Source: JAIBAJ01 sp965284645 (lineage in GTDB: Bacteria; Bacteroidota; Bacteroidia; JAIBAJ01). Taken from it: a stretch of 64,000 bases of DNA. The notes under the pieces are model-generated. The model saw only the letters and a list, made by a program, of their open reading frames with translations, did not search any database and was not told where the DNA came from. Positions within the stretch are counted from its first letter, which is position 1, and every line of letters begins with the position of its first letter. Below are positions 1 through 9,360 of this stretch, piece after piece. The stretch is from NCBI GenBank assembly GCA_965284645.1, contig OZ260106.1:310001-374000 (forward strand). The letters are read 5' to 3'. A program made the translations under genes and the position numbers.

Positions 1-241
1 TCATAAAGCAACGATAAAAACAATTGCCGCAACGAGGAAACTGTTTCCTTTAATTTAGCTGCTATTTTATCAAATAATCTTATTTTCAATAACATAAATG
101 GGCTGAATAACAAAAATATGTATGTGAATGGCAAATTTGATTCCAATTTTAAAAAAATGCCCCCACCTAAAATCTTAAAAATCAATTAACTTTAGCATTG
201 GTGTTTGGCTATGGATTAAAACACTTTTTTTAGTACTCTTT
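1..241. other. AT-rich stretch without a recognised gene
   Basis: An open frame runs from base 7 to a TAA at 187-189 on the plus strand, but a stop lies at 4-6, so it cannot be the tail of a gene reaching in from the left. Its Asn/Lys-rich product matches nothing I recognise. I see no other signal here; family B repeat copy 1 begins directly after it. Confidence 0.4.
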
Positions 242-392
242 AAACCCAAATTAATCAATAGGAGGATTTATTAATCCGAACTACTTGATTTAGTTGGGTT
301 TACCCCGATTTAGCAGTTGTTATCAATTTGGCTATACAAATTGATTTACAACTGGTTAATCGTTTATGCATTTCTATTGCGTAATCTGGGTT
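242..392 (+). repeat. Family B dispersed repeat, copy 1 (near-complete)
   Basis: This AT-rich element of about 150 bp has ends that are imperfect inverted repeats: AACCCAAATTA on the left and TAATCTGGGTT on the right. Inside are a GGATT/AATCC stem, a long hairpin (CAGTTGT...ACAACTG enclosing ATCAATTTG/CAAATTGAT around loop GCTATA), and a TTATGCA/TGCGTAA stem. It is the best copy for a consensus together with 56870-57038. Family A copy 1 follows 29 bp downstream. Confidence 0.85.
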
Positions 393-420
393 AAAATTAA
401 TAAAAGCCTTTCAAACCTGC

Positions 421-638
421 ACAAAACCCCGACATGAAATACCACTGCCGAGTACTTCACCAAAAACCGGGCACGGAGAACCCCGGGTAGCGATAGAGCG
501 TGGTACCCCACAGGGCTGCGCCCCGAATGCTTTCGGGGGGAGCAGACCGAGGAGTACTAGCGAAAGCGCGACCTTTTCGGCCCTTGCAAATAGTTTATTC
601 GGGGTAGTATGGTTATGGCCGAAAAGGGACCCGCCAAA
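421..638 (-). repeat. Family A dispersed repeat, copy 1 (full length)
   Basis: Read on the minus strand it begins GGCGGGTCCC (626-635) and shows the CCTTTTCGGCC/GGCCGAAAAGG hairpin and the core around GGTCTGCTCC. It closely matches 54571-54770 and 63475-63680. A local difference is a C4/G-rich mini-hairpin (about 521-541) replacing the usual GGAGGCACGGAGC segment. The ORF at 411-695 is only this repeat read through. Confidence 0.85.
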
Positions 639-724
639 TTGAAATAAAGAAACTTCTTTCATACCAAAAACAAATGGAGAATTTGGGATTAACAAACCTT
701 AACCCCCTACTTCGGCTCAAGCCC

Positions 725-732
725 TACCTTTG
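725..732 (+). promoter_or_regulatory. Probable -7 box TACCTTTG
   Basis: Exact match to the Bacteroidetes sigma-ABfr -7 consensus TAnnTTTG, ending 20 bp before the ATG at 753. No clear -33 TTTG box is seen. Confidence 0.5.
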
Positions 733-752
733 TTGCCACCAAAACAACAAAC

Positions 753-1628
753 ATGCATATTTTAATAGCTGGCGGAACCGGCCATATCGGCAAAAAGCTG
801 CAAAAAGCCTTGCTTGCCAAAGGACACGCCTTGTATATCCTTACCCGAAACCCTACTCAAAATGAGGATTCGCTGACCTATATCCACTGGAACGGACACG
901 AAGTTCCGGCTCTGCACGCCCATATGGATGCGGTAATCAACCTTTGTGGCGCCTCAATTGCCAGCGATACCTGGACCGACGAACGCCAGAAAATTTTGCT
1001 CGAAAGTCGAGTGCAGCCTACTTTGGCCATGCTGCGTTACATGGAAGGCCTGAGTAAGAAACCGGAGGTGTTTTTGAATGCTTCGGCCGTGGGTTTTTAT
1101 GGGGATAGGCAATTTGACCTGCTTACCGAACAGAGTGCAGCCGGAAAGGGCTACTTGGCCGAACTTAGTCAGGCTTGGGAGAAAGCAGCCCTCAACAGCC
1201 TCACCCGAACAGTTTTGTTGCGCACCGGAATCGTTTTGGATAAGCACTCCGGCGCCTTACCTGAAGCGCTTAAAACCTTTCCACTCGGCTTTGGTGGCTA
1301 TTTTGGCAAAGGGAACCAGGGCTTTCCGTGGATTCATATGGACGATGAAGTGGGCTTGATTATCCATGCCCTCGAAAACAGCACGGTGGAAGGTCCCATT
1401 AACCTGGTAGCTCCAGAGGCGGTTTCCTACAAACAATTTATTGAAATAGCAGCAAAAATCAAATCCAAATTGGTGGTGCCAGCCCCTGAATTTGTGTTGA
1501 ATGTAATGCTGGGAAGTCGCTCGGAACTGGTGCTTTCAAGCCAATACATTTACCCCGAAAAAGCAGTCAAAACGGGGTACGAATTTAAGTTCTCCCACCT
1601 GAAAGCAGCCTTGGAAGATTTGTTGTAA
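753..1628 (+). CDS. TIGR01777-type NAD(P)-dependent epimerase
   Basis: This 291-residue protein belongs to the extended short-chain dehydrogenase family represented by YfcH and animal SDR39U1. The N-terminal Rossmann motif GGTGHIG lies at about residues 7-13, and NASAVGFYGD, the family's substrate-domain signature, lies near residue 110. The C-terminal DUF1731-like tail ends in the usual place, so the gene is full length. The ATG at 753 sits just after a -7 box and the ORF needs no extension. The gene stands alone between repeat-filled DNA and a secreted peptidase. The true substrate of this family is unknown. Confidence 0.88.
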   Translation: MHILIAGGTGHIGKKLQKALLAKGHALYILTRNPTQNEDSLTYIHWNGHEVPALHAHMDAVINLCGASIASDTWTDERQKILLESRVQPTLAMLRYMEGLSKKPEVFLNASAVGFYGDRQFDLLTEQSAAGKGYLAELSQAWEKAALNSLTRTVLLRTGIVLDKHSGALPEALKTFPLGFGGYFGKGNQGFPWIHMDDEVGLIIHALENSTVEGPINLVAPEAVSYKQFIEIAAKIKSKLVVPAPEFVLNVMLGSRSELVLSSQYIYPEKAVKTGYEFKFSHLKAALEDLL

Positions 1629-1795
1629 GGCAGGAAGAAAGGTAGAGCAAAAACAAATGAAGCTCAATCTGGAGGAAACTTGGATTCGGGGAACTAGCAG
1701 GTTGACAGCTCCATTTTCATCCAACTAAAGTCGGGGAAATAAGGCATTTACCATTGCTTTCTGACTAAATTTCAAAGGCTTAAGCAATTCTGACC

Positions 1796-1803
1796 TAAGT
1801 TTG
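1796..1803 (+). promoter_or_regulatory. Probable -7 box TAAGTTTG
   Basis: Exact TAnnTTTG match 13 bp upstream of the ATG at 1817. It implies a very short leader and supports 1817 over the in-frame TTG at 1808. Confidence 0.5.
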
Positions 1804-1816
1804 TACATTGATTTTT

Positions 1817-4800
1817 ATGAAAAGAGTATTTACCCATTTTCTCGTTTGTTTGGTTTTGGCCATCGGAAGTTTTTCTGTTAATGCCCAATCGCCCAAAGCC
1901 CAAAAAATTGCTAACAAGGTTTTTAAAGACCGGAGCGAGGTGTATTTTAAGTTTAAAATACAAGACAGAAGTGAGCTGTCGGACCTTACCAAAATGGTTT
2001 CTATCGACAATGTAAAGGGTAAAACAGTTTATGCCTTTGCAAGCAAGAAACAATTCATCAAATTTTTGGATTTAGCCAAATACAAGTTTAAAATACTGCC
2101 CAAGCCTTCGGAAATGGAGCATCTGCAAATGATGAACGAGGGCGGTGGGCCTAAAAACCTTACCCTGAATGCCTATCCAACCTATCCGCAATATGTGGCT
2201 ATGATGCAAAACTTCGCAGCAACTTACCCAAGTTTGTGTAGGCTTTACAACATCGGCACTACGGTGGATGGACGCAGTTTGCTGATTTTGAAAATTTCGG
2301 ACAATGTAAATACTCGCGAATACGAGCCCCAATTTCTGTACACCTCTACCATGCACGGCGACGAAACGGCTGGGTATATCATGATGCTTAAATTTATCGA
2401 TCATTTACTGTCGAATTATGGCACCAACCCTAGGGTGAGCGACTTGGTGAATGAAAACGAAATTTGGATTAATCCTTTGGCCAATCCGGATGGGACCTAT
2501 GCGGGAGGTGACAATACCGTTAACGGGGCTACCAGGGCCAATGGCAACAATGTGGATTTGAATCGTAATTACCCTGATTTTATGGATGGCGCCCACCCCG
2601 ACGGCGAGGCCTACCAACCCGAAACCATGGCTTTTATGGGATTTGCCGACACCATGGATTTTGTGATGGCCGCCAATTTCCATGGAGGTGCCGAGCTGTT
2701 CAACTACCCCTGGGATACAAAAGCTGAAGACCACCCCGACCGCAATTGGTGGATGCAAGTGGGAGGCAATTATGTGGATACAATTTTTGCGAATTCGTCC
2801 AATTACTTTCTCGATTTCCAAAACGGTTTCGACAGTCCGGGCTTAACCGATGGTTTTGCCTGGTACGAAGCCAACGGAAGCCGTCAAGATTATATGAACT
2901 ACTACCGCCATTGCAGAGAAGTAACCATTGAAATGTCGGCCACCAAACTCATTCCGGTCAATTCCTTCGAAACCTTTTGGAGTTATAACCTGAATGCTTA
3001 CATGTACTTTATTGAATCCATGCACAAAGGTTTTCATGGCTTAATTACCGACCAATGCACCGGACAGCCCATCAAGGCTAAAGTGTTTGTGAATAACCAC
3101 GATGCCGACAGTTCCTTCGTTTATTCATCTTTGCCCATCGGAAATTATTACCGTCCTATTTACCCGGGGACGTATTCGGTAACCTATTCGGCGCCCGGCT
3201 ACCAAAGCCAAACTATCAACAATCTCACTATTGGACTATACCAAAGCGTTGAGCAAAATATTTCGCTACAACCCTTGCCGCCCACTACCGATTTTATAGC
3301 CGACCGCACTTCTGGCTGTGGAGGTTCCATCCAATTTACTGATTTAACGGGGAGTGCCGCCAATTGGCTTTGGGATTTTGGCGATGGCACCACGTCCACC
3401 CTGCAGAATCCTTCCCACCAATATAGCCAAACGGGAATTTATACAGTACAGTTGAGCACAAGCAACTGTGCCGGAAATGATGCACAAACCAAGACAGACT
3501 ACTTGGCTATTCAAATTGTTGAACCGGCCCAACCTAGCCAAACAGCTTACAATGCTTGCGCTGCCCAATCTTTTACCTTACAAGCCAGTGGGAGTGGCGA
3601 TATTTATTGGTATGACAGTCCTTCGTCTACTACCGCCTTAGCTTCGGGAAACAGTTACAACACGCCTGTTTTGAATTCCAACACCACCTATTATGTAGCC
3701 AATGAAGAGGTTTCGTATACAGGCAATGTAGGATCAACCAATAGCAGCGGCAATGGAGGGTATTTTAATGGGGGCACATACCACTATCTGGTTTTCGATG
3801 CACTTTCAGATTTCACGTTGGTATCGGTACAAGTCAATGCCAACAACGCTGGAAACCGCACCATTGAGTTGCGTAACAGTGGAGGTACGGTGCTTCAAAG
3901 CCTGACCGTTCCGATTCCACAAGGGACTAGTACGGTTAATTTAGGATTCACGATTCCGGCTGGAACAGGCTATCAATTGGGTACAGCGGGCGGTAACAAC
4001 TTGTATAGAAACAATGCTGGAGCTGTTTATCCTTACACCGATAACACTACCGTATCGATTACCGGAAACAGTGCCAACCAACCAAGCTATTACTATTATT
4101 TTTACAATTGGCAGGTTAGTCAGAAATGCGCCAGCGAAAGGATAGCCGTTCCAGTGTATGTGGGTAGTGGCAATCCTCCTTCGGTAAATCTTACTCCTTC
4201 GGTTACCACCATTTGCAGCAATGCTCCTTTAACACTCCAAGCCAATGCTAGTAATGTAAGCAATCCAACTTATACCTGGGAAGTAAACGGAATTGCTTCA
4301 ACTGAAACCGGGAGTAGTTTGGTGTTATTGAGTCCGACCAATGGTACGGTGGTATGCACCATTTCAGACCCCAGCAATTGTTCAGGCACAACGACGGCAA
4401 GCACCACTTTCAATATCACGGTAGTATCCCCTCCTACTCCACCGGTTATAACCTTGAATGGAAGCACATTATCGGCCAATCCAAGTACCAACATTCAATG
4501 GTATGTAAACGGTAATCCAATTGATGGAGCCACTGGTGCTAGTTTTGTACCCTTGGTGACCGGGGATTACAATGCGGTGATAACTTCCAATGGTTGTTCG
4601 AGTGCCATCTCCAATACCATTTCGTATACCTTCACTGCACTCGACGAATTGGCCATATTGAACCAGATTCAACTTTATCCAAATCCTAGTCGTGATTTAA
4701 TTCACCTAAGTCTGCCAGAAGCAAAACCTTACACCTTTGAGGTATTCGATGCCATAGGGCAATTGGTTTTTAAAACTAGCAGTTTGGGCCAAACCGAATG

Positions 4801-4897
4801 GGCATTGGACGTAAAGAATTTCGAAAAAGGCTGGTATGTTTTAAAAGTTTCGAGCCAGGCAGGAACAGTGAGAAAGCCTTTTGTAGTGGAGAAATAA
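1817..4897 (+). CDS. Secreted M14 zinc carboxypeptidase with PKD domain and T9SS sorting domain
   Basis: Predicted secreted exopeptidase of about 1,026 residues. The ATG at 1817 gives a clean signal peptide (MKRVFTHFLVCLVLAIG...NAQ); the upstream in-frame codon at 1808 is only TTG. The M14 domain shows the zinc ligands HxxE in MHGDETAG (about residue 180) and a His in NFHGGAELFNYPW (about 288), with the catalytic Glu in REVTIEMS (about 371). A CarboxypepD_reg-like segment (about 410-490), a PKD domain with WDFGDGTTS (about 520), Ig-like/adhesion segments, and a C-terminal type A sorting domain (YPNPSRD, near 955) follow. It is probably exported by the type IX system and attached to or released from the cell surface, where it would degrade peptides. 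Confidence 0.9.
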   Translation: MKRVFTHFLVCLVLAIGSFSVNAQSPKAQKIANKVFKDRSEVYFKFKIQDRSELSDLTKMVSIDNVKGKTVYAFASKKQFIKFLDLAKYKFKILPKPSEMEHLQMMNEGGGPKNLTLNAYPTYPQYVAMMQNFAATYPSLCRLYNIGTTVDGRSLLILKISDNVNTREYEPQFLYTSTMHGDETAGYIMMLKFIDHLLSNYGTNPRVSDLVNENEIWINPLANPDGTYAGGDNTVNGATRANGNNVDLNRNYPDFMDGAHPDGEAYQPETMAFMGFADTMDFVMAANFHGGAELFNYPWDTKAEDHPDRNWWMQVGGNYVDTIFANSSNYFLDFQNGFDSPGLTDGFAWYEANGSRQDYMNYYRHCREVTIEMSATKLIPVNSFETFWSYNLNAYMYFIESMHKGFHGLITDQCTGQPIKAKVFVNNHDADSSFVYSSLPIGNYYRPIYPGTYSVTYSAPGYQSQTINNLTIGLYQSVEQNISLQPLPPTTDFIADRTSGCGGSIQFTDLTGSAANWLWDFGDGTTSTLQNPSHQYSQTGIYTVQLSTSNCAGNDAQTKTDYLAIQIVEPAQPSQTAYNACAAQSFTLQASGSGDIYWYDSPSSTTALASGNSYNTPVLNSNTTYYVANEEVSYTGNVGSTNSSGNGGYFNGGTYHYLVFDALSDFTLVSVQVNANNAGNRTIELRNSGGTVLQSLTVPIPQGTSTVNLGFTIPAGTGYQLGTAGGNNLYRNNAGAVYPYTDNTTVSITGNSANQPSYYYYFYNWQVSQKCASERIAVPVYVGSGNPPSVNLTPSVTTICSNAPLTLQANASNVSNPTYTWEVNGIASTETGSSLVLLSPTNGTVVCTISDPSNCSGTTTASTTFNITVVSPPTPPVITLNGSTLSANPSTNIQWYVNGNPIDGATGASFVPLVTGDYNAVITSNGCSSAISNTISYTFTALDELAILNQIQLYPNPSRDLIHLSLPEAKPYTFEVFDAIGQLVFKTSSLGQTEWALDVKNFEKGWYVLKVSSQAGTVRKPFVVEK

Positions 4898-4989
4898 AAC
4901 CAGACTAGGCGTTTGAAAATCAATTGCTTGGAATGGAAATTTTCTTTTATTGAATAGTTAGGTGCAAGGCCGTTTAAAGCTGCTTTCCA

Positions 4990-5187
4990 ATGAAATTTGA
5001 ACTTATTCGCAAAAATAAATTACTTTACATCGCTGTGAAACCTACCAAAGAACAAATATCGAAAATGCAAATAAGTTTTCAAAAGGCTGTTAAAGAAAAA
5101 CAGGCCTTTGTAGATTACTTTGCAAAAGGTGGAAAAATTGAAGACTTTAAAGCGGAAGATAAAAGAGAAGTTGTTCGACCAATCTAA
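4990..5187 (+). CDS. Small hypothetical protein, 65 residues
   Basis: A short, charged protein starting MKFELIRKNK and ending in an Arg/Val/Pro tail. I do not recognise its family. It overlaps by 17 bp the likely TTG start of the DUF6169-like frame that follows, so the two could be translationally coupled; the pair has the look of a small two-gene module. It may instead be an N-terminal piece of a frameshifted fusion. Lys/Glu richness and a steady amphipathic pattern argue that it is coding. Confidence 0.5.
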   Translation: MKFELIRKNKLLYIAVKPTKEQISKMQISFQKAVKEKQAFVDYFAKGGKIEDFKAEDKREVVRPI

Positions 5188-5677
5188 AATAGCCCCTTAC
5201 GAATTAATAAGAACTGAAGGAACGGATGTTTCCTATACATTCGTTACTGAAAATAATATTCAATATGTTATTCGTTATGTTTACTTAAATGAGTACTATT
5301 TTGATTCTTCCTTTGAAATAGGAGATACCCAGATATTAGAGTTTCAATTTGCACCCATTGAAAAAGGTGATAAGGCAATTAATGATATTCGAGTTGTAGA
5401 AACATTGGCAACATCAATGAGGAATGTTTTAAATAGCAATAGGAATGTAATCCTTTATATTTGTGATAAGAGAGATGGGAGACAAGCCGCAAGAAGTAAA
5501 CTTTTTGATAAATAGTTCCGAATCTACTCTTGGGAGAAAGTTATTAAACATGATGGAAAATTAATTTATCCAAATTTGTCGGAATCTGAATATGTTTCGC
5601 TGATAGTCAATACTGAGAATCCATATTCTGAAGCCATTGTAGAGGCTTTTAGTTTTATAATTGAATCAGAAAAGTAA
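5171..5677 (+). pseudogene. DUF6169-like protein interrupted by an in-frame amber stop
   Basis: The frame from the TTG at 5171 reads YELIRTEGTDVSYTFVTENN and later NVILYICDKRDGR, matching the layout of the small Bacteroidetes family DUF6169 as I remember it. A TAG at 5513-5515 stops it after SKLFDK, but the same frame continues for 53 more codons (FRIYSWEKVIK...) to a TAA at 5675-5677. Those codons fit the family's C-terminal part, in which the position of the stop is normally Trp (TGG). One G-to-A change would explain it. Either the gene was recently inactivated or there is a sequencing error; a shortened active product of about 114 residues is possible but less likely. Confidence 0.65.
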
Positions 5678-5885
5678 ATTGCCCTGGAGGTTACCATAGG
5701 CAAAGGCAATAAGCGACATTGAACTTAAAATAGACCTTTGGTAAAAAACTTCGAGCCGCTCTTTAAATAAACTTTTATCTGTATTTTCCCTTCCCACATC
5801 TGCCCCCAAAACCGTCCATTCGAATTCAAAGTATTGCCAAAATCGTGCAATAAACAGTTGAATTATTTCCCACCATCCACAAAAC
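5666..5885 (-). other. Possible gene remnant (open minus-strand frame)
   Basis: An open minus-strand frame of about 70 codons ends at 5666 with no ATG. Its translation (for example FWQYFEFEWTVLGADVG) has protein-like composition and runs on from the end of the SRPBCC gene in another frame. It could be a decayed gene or chance; I do not recognise it. Confidence 0.2.
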
Positions 5886-6315
5886 CAGGTCTATCACGGT
5901 ATGTTTGTTTTTCAATTTGCTGAAACAAAATGCGGTGTTGCTCTTGCATCAAACTTTCCATAAACCCATGAATCGGAAAAGGCGAACGAAGATTTACCTG
6001 TTCCTGTACCATGGTGCCTCCTTCGCTGGGAACCATGCTAAAACTTAAAACCATCCGAGTAAATTTTTGGATAGTCGCCTCAAACCGTACTTCCGAATTT
6101 TCTTCATTTAGAAAAAGGTCGAAAGTGTAGGTAAAGCTAAAGGGAAGAAAAGGCCATTTCAACCGTTCCCGAATTTTGTAGGTATTTCCGTTTACCCTTT
6201 CTATCGACATCATTAAGGGATGAACCTTGCAAAACCATTGCATGTCCGACAAGCAGGCGAATACCAAGGCCGCTTCTTGTTTGGCAAAAAAGGTAAATTG
6301 GAACTGTTTAGTCAA
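5863..6315 (-). CDS. SRPBCC (START-like) superfamily protein
   Basis: A small helix-grip protein of about 150 residues, a fold that binds hydrophobic ligands. The ATG at 6345 would place the start inside a terminator hairpin (6325-6358). The TTG at 6315 gives a product starting with the usual first strand (MTKQFQFTFFAKQ) and is preferred. Alternating hydrophobic strands and a long C-terminal helix (MESLMQEQHRILFQQIE) fit the fold. Nothing indicates the ligand. It lies downstream of, and in the same direction as, the metzincin gene but is separated from it by the terminator. Confidence 0.7.
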   Translation of the reverse strand: MTKQFQFTFFAKQEAALVFACLSDMQWFCKVHPLMMSIERVNGNTYKIRERLKWPFLPFSFTYTFDLFLNEENSEVRFEATIQKFTRMVLSFSMVPSEGGTMVQEQVNLRSPFPIHGFMESLMQEQHRILFQQIEKQTYRDRPGFVDGGK

Positions 6316-6324
6316 AATTAAAAA

Positions 6325-6358
6325 ATTAAAAAATCCCCAAGCCATGCAACTTGAGGAT
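6325..6358 (-). terminator. Rho-independent terminator for the metzincin gene
   Basis: On the minus strand ATCCTCAAG pairs with CTTGGGGAT (one G-T pair) around a short loop and is followed by TTTTTT. It lies 27 bp past the stop at 6385. Confidence 0.75.
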
Positions 6359-6384
6359 CGGGAGATTAAAACATCCAGGAAGAC

Positions 6385-7776
6385 TTAACGGATAATTAGT
6401 TTTTTATTGAAAAGCTCGTCTTTAGTAGAACCTACCACTATATACATTCCAGCAGCCAAGTTGTGAGAAGGGTCTACGGCCGTGTAACTTCCGCCTTCCA
6501 TACCTTCGTTCACAATAACTTTGGAATAAGCCTGACGACCAAGAATATCATACACAACTACCAAGATGTCCTTTTCTTTTACATTGGAAATATTGATTTT
6601 TACTGGTTTGTCTTTTGAACTTGGATTCGGGTAAAGTTCGCCCACAACAGGTGATTCAGAATAGGTACTGCTGAATTCATCACCCACCGAAGTAGCTACT
6701 CCGATATCGATGGTATAACCAAGTAACTGCAACACCATGGCTTCTTCTTGACTAAGGAAGTGAACGGTTTGACCCCTACTTAAACCTGGATTCATCAAAT
6801 AAGGCTGACCTGATGAACGAGTATTATCAAAGTGATCCAGACTTGATCCAGAATAGGTAGAAGGACTGTAAACCGGAGCAAAATTACCGTTTTGAAGGTC
6901 AAACGTAATGGAATTGGAAACCAGATTCGAAGTTGGACTCACCGAAAAGTTGTTCAACAAAGGATTACCATCTTGGGTACGTAAGTATTGGTCGAAACTA
7001 GAAAACATTTGAGGTGCAGTAGTCGCTTCCGATACACCGGTGCTGCCGATATTGCTGGTAAAACCAAGCAAGTGGCAAATCTCATGCAAGCAAATGGTAT
7101 AAAAATCAAATTGGTTACCTCCGGGTTCAGCTGGGTAATCGTAGAAATAATTTAAACTATTGTTGAAATTGAACTCAATTGTTCCATCAGGATTTGACAC
7201 ATTAGGGTCGGTGCCATTGATAATATGTTTAAGCATGTGGTTTTGGTTATATCCATTGGCCACTGTATAAACTGGTTTTGAAACCGCAAATTGTCCGGTA
7301 TAATTGGCTGGTATCGTTCCGTTTGAAACATCCACCATAATATCAGCACTACCCGAGTTTTGAATTACATTGGAAATATAGTCGAAAGCGGCTTCCAACA
7401 CTTCTCTTCTTTTAGCACCATTGGTTGGGTCGTCAAATCCTTTTCCACTTCCTACCAATTGATCTTTATAGATAATGTTAAAAGTTGGACAATCGGCCGA
7501 TTTGTTTTGCGAACCCCTTACAGCCGATCCCTTTCCCATACTAATAAGTTGTTGCACCCCAAGCGTCACAAATTCACGGTATTGAACCACTTGTCCGGTC
7601 GGCGTTTGTAATTTACTAACCCCGTTTTCATTCACTTCCATCAAAAATTCTTGCGGATGGTCGTGGCTTTCATAAGATCCTAGCTGAGAAAAAGCAGCCA
7701 TCGGAAAACCCAAACTGAGCAAGGCTATAAGCAAGCCTTTGTTCCTTTCAGCTATTGTATGTATAAAAGTATTCAT
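6385..7776 (-). CDS. Secreted metzincin-type zinc protease with T9SS sorting domain
   Basis: About 463 residues. The start at 7776 (MNTFIHTIAERNK) is preceded by a strong GGAGGA ribosome site, unusual in this phylum; the in-frame TTG at 7794 lies upstream of that site and is rejected. A signal peptide ends near AFSQ. The active-site motif HEICHLLGF (HExxHxxGF type) and a downstream Met in PYLMNPG, likely the Met-turn, point to a metzincin endopeptidase. The C-terminal domain starts at YPNPSSKDK and ends KKLIIR, typical of type IX cargo. It probably acts outside the cell; the substrate is unknown. Confidence 0.82.
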   Translation of the reverse strand: MNTFIHTIAERNKGLLIALLSLGFPMAAFSQLGSYESHDHPQEFLMEVNENGVSKLQTPTGQVVQYREFVTLGVQQLISMGKGSAVRGSQNKSADCPTFNIIYKDQLVGSGKGFDDPTNGAKRREVLEAAFDYISNVIQNSGSADIMVDVSNGTIPANYTGQFAVSKPVYTVANGYNQNHMLKHIINGTDPNVSNPDGTIEFNFNNSLNYFYDYPAEPGGNQFDFYTICLHEICHLLGFTSNIGSTGVSEATTAPQMFSSFDQYLRTQDGNPLLNNFSVSPTSNLVSNSITFDLQNGNFAPVYSPSTYSGSSLDHFDNTRSSGQPYLMNPGLSRGQTVHFLSQEEAMVLQLLGYTIDIGVATSVGDEFSSTYSESPVVGELYPNPSSKDKPVKINISNVKEKDILVVVYDILGRQAYSKVIVNEGMEGGSYTAVDPSHNLAAGMYIVVGSTKDELFNKKLIIR

Positions 7777-7998
7777 TTTCAAATCCTCCTGCAAGTTGGT
7801 TATTTTTATTTAATTTTTCGATGTTGGGTTTAAAAATTCGACTAACGTCTGACTAAAATCATAATCAGTCAATTTTGGCTTGTTATACCCTAAATAAAAA
7901 ATAAAAGTTCAAATAATTTAGACGAAAGCAACTTTCAGTCATACAAAATACAAATTTGTTCGATAAATAATAATAACAAAGTAAATTAACAAAAAAGG

Positions 7999-8613
7999 TC
8001 AAAATTCTTCAATGTTTCCCTTGCCCTCTCTGACTATTTCGATTTCCGGACCAGTACAATCCAGCACCGTGGAGTATTGTATGTCGCCATATCCACCATC
8101 AACCACCATATCTACTACATCGCGGTATTTCTCCCACATTAGTTCAGGATCAGTACTGTATTCTACCAAATCATCATCCGTATGCACCGAAGAAGATAAA
8201 ATTGGATTACCCAAAAACCGCACGATTTCTCTAGGAATGTTATTGTCCGGAACCCGAATTCCCACCGTGCGCTTATTGCTTTGAAAAATATCAGGCACAT
8301 TCGACCTAGCCGGCAAAATAAACGTGAAGGCGCCAGGCAATGAACGCTTCATCAACTTGAACACATGGTTGTCGACCCGCGAATAATCAGCAATATGACT
8401 GAGGTCGTAGCAGATAAATGAAAAATTGGCCTTTTTGGGATTGATGCCCTTAATCCTACAAATCCGCTCTATGGCTTTGGTGTTGAAAATATCACAAGCA
8501 AAGCCATAAACGGTATCGGTAGGACAAATAATCACCCCTCCCTTTTTAAGGCAATCGACTATTTGTTGGATGCTCCTTTCGTTCGGATTTTCCGGATAAA
8601 TTTTGAGGAGCAT
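7999..8613 (-). CDS. L-threonylcarbamoyladenylate synthase (Sua5/YrdC/YciO family)
   Basis: A 204-residue protein of the YrdC fold, which makes threonylcarbamoyl-AMP from threonine, bicarbonate and ATP for the t6A modification of tRNA. The motif KKGGVIICPTDTVYGFACD (about residues 23-41) and the SFICYDLSHI segment are characteristic. The length matches the single-domain YciO/TsaC branch rather than full Sua5, so a YciO-like role cannot be excluded. It lies 5 bp after the transaldolase gene and is probably co-transcribed from the promoter near 9300. Confidence 0.85.
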   Translation of the reverse strand: MLLKIYPENPNERSIQQIVDCLKKGGVIICPTDTVYGFACDIFNTKAIERICRIKGINPKKANFSFICYDLSHIADYSRVDNHVFKLMKRSLPGAFTFILPARSNVPDIFQSNKRTVGIRVPDNNIPREIVRFLGNPILSSSVHTDDDLVEYSTDPELMWEKYRDVVDMVVDGGYGDIQYSTVLDCTGPEIEIVREGKGNIEEF

Positions 8614-8618
8614 CGGAC

Positions 8619-9275
8619 TTAGGCTTGTGATTTGGCATGATCGGCCAAGAATTTAGCCAAGCCCGAATCGGTCAACGGATGTTGCAACAAACCTGTAATC
8701 ACCGACAATGGACAAGTAGCTACATCGGCTCCAATCTCCGCACATTTCAACAAGTGAATTGTATGGCGGATACTTGCAGCCAAAATCTGGGTTTGGTACC
8801 CGTAATTGTTGTAAATCAGTCTAATTTGCGAAATAAGCTCCAAACCATCTTGGCTTATATCGTCTAGCCTACCAATAAAAGGCGATACATAAGTTGCCCC
8901 TGCTTTCGCCGCCAACAAAGCTTGTCCGGCCGAAAACACCAAGGTGCAATTGGTTTTAATTCCCCTTTCCGAAAAATATTTCAACGCCTTCACGCCGTCC
9001 TTTATCATCGGCACTTTCACCACAATACGCGGGTGAAGCGAAGCCAAATTTTCCCCTTCGCGAATAATCCCTTCATAATCCGTCGAAATCACTTCTGCAC
9101 TCACATCGCCATCCGAAATATTGCAGATATCCACATAATGCTTCAAAATCGCATTTTGTCCTTTGATTCCTTCTTTGGCCATCAAGGAAGGATTGGTCGT
9201 TACACCATCCAAAACGCCTAGTTCTTGTGCCTCTTTTATTTGGGCCAAATTGGCTGTGTCAATAAAGAATTTCAT
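8619..9275 (-). CDS. Fructose-6-phosphate aldolase / short transaldolase
   Basis: A 218-residue TIM-barrel of the TalC/FSA subfamily. MKFFIDTANLAQIKEA at the N-terminus, TTNPSL and the Schiff-base lysine in VVKVPMIKDG (about residue 86) are clear. The short length separates it from classical transaldolases of over 300 residues. It probably moves dihydroxyacetone units in the non-oxidative pentose phosphate pathway; whether it is a transaldolase or an aldolase cannot be read from the sequence alone. It is the first gene of a pair with the YrdC-family gene. Confidence 0.9.
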   Translation of the reverse strand: MKFFIDTANLAQIKEAQELGVLDGVTTNPSLMAKEGIKGQNAILKHYVDICNISDGDVSAEVISTDYEGIIREGENLASLHPRIVVKVPMIKDGVKALKYFSERGIKTNCTLVFSAGQALLAAKAGATYVSPFIGRLDDISQDGLELISQIRLIYNNYGYQTQILAASIRHTIHLLKCAEIGADVATCPLSVITGLLQHPLTDSGLAKFLADHAKSQA

Positions 9276-9298
9276 TCGAGTTATTTTTTTAATAGCTG

Positions 9299-9306
9299 CA
9301 AAAATA
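9299..9306 (-). promoter_or_regulatory. Probable -7 box TATTTTTG for the transaldolase operon
   Basis: Minus-strand TAnnTTTG match 23 bp upstream of the ATG at 9275. Confidence 0.45.
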
Positions 9307-9360
9307 GCCGCATTCCCTGCTTCCCCGAGCTAAAGTTTTAACAAAGTATGAACGACCAAT

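Noticed and set aside
1..189. Open plus-strand frame at the left edge as a gene tail
   Set aside because: A stop at 4-6 excludes continuation from outside, and there is no start codon context or recognisable family.
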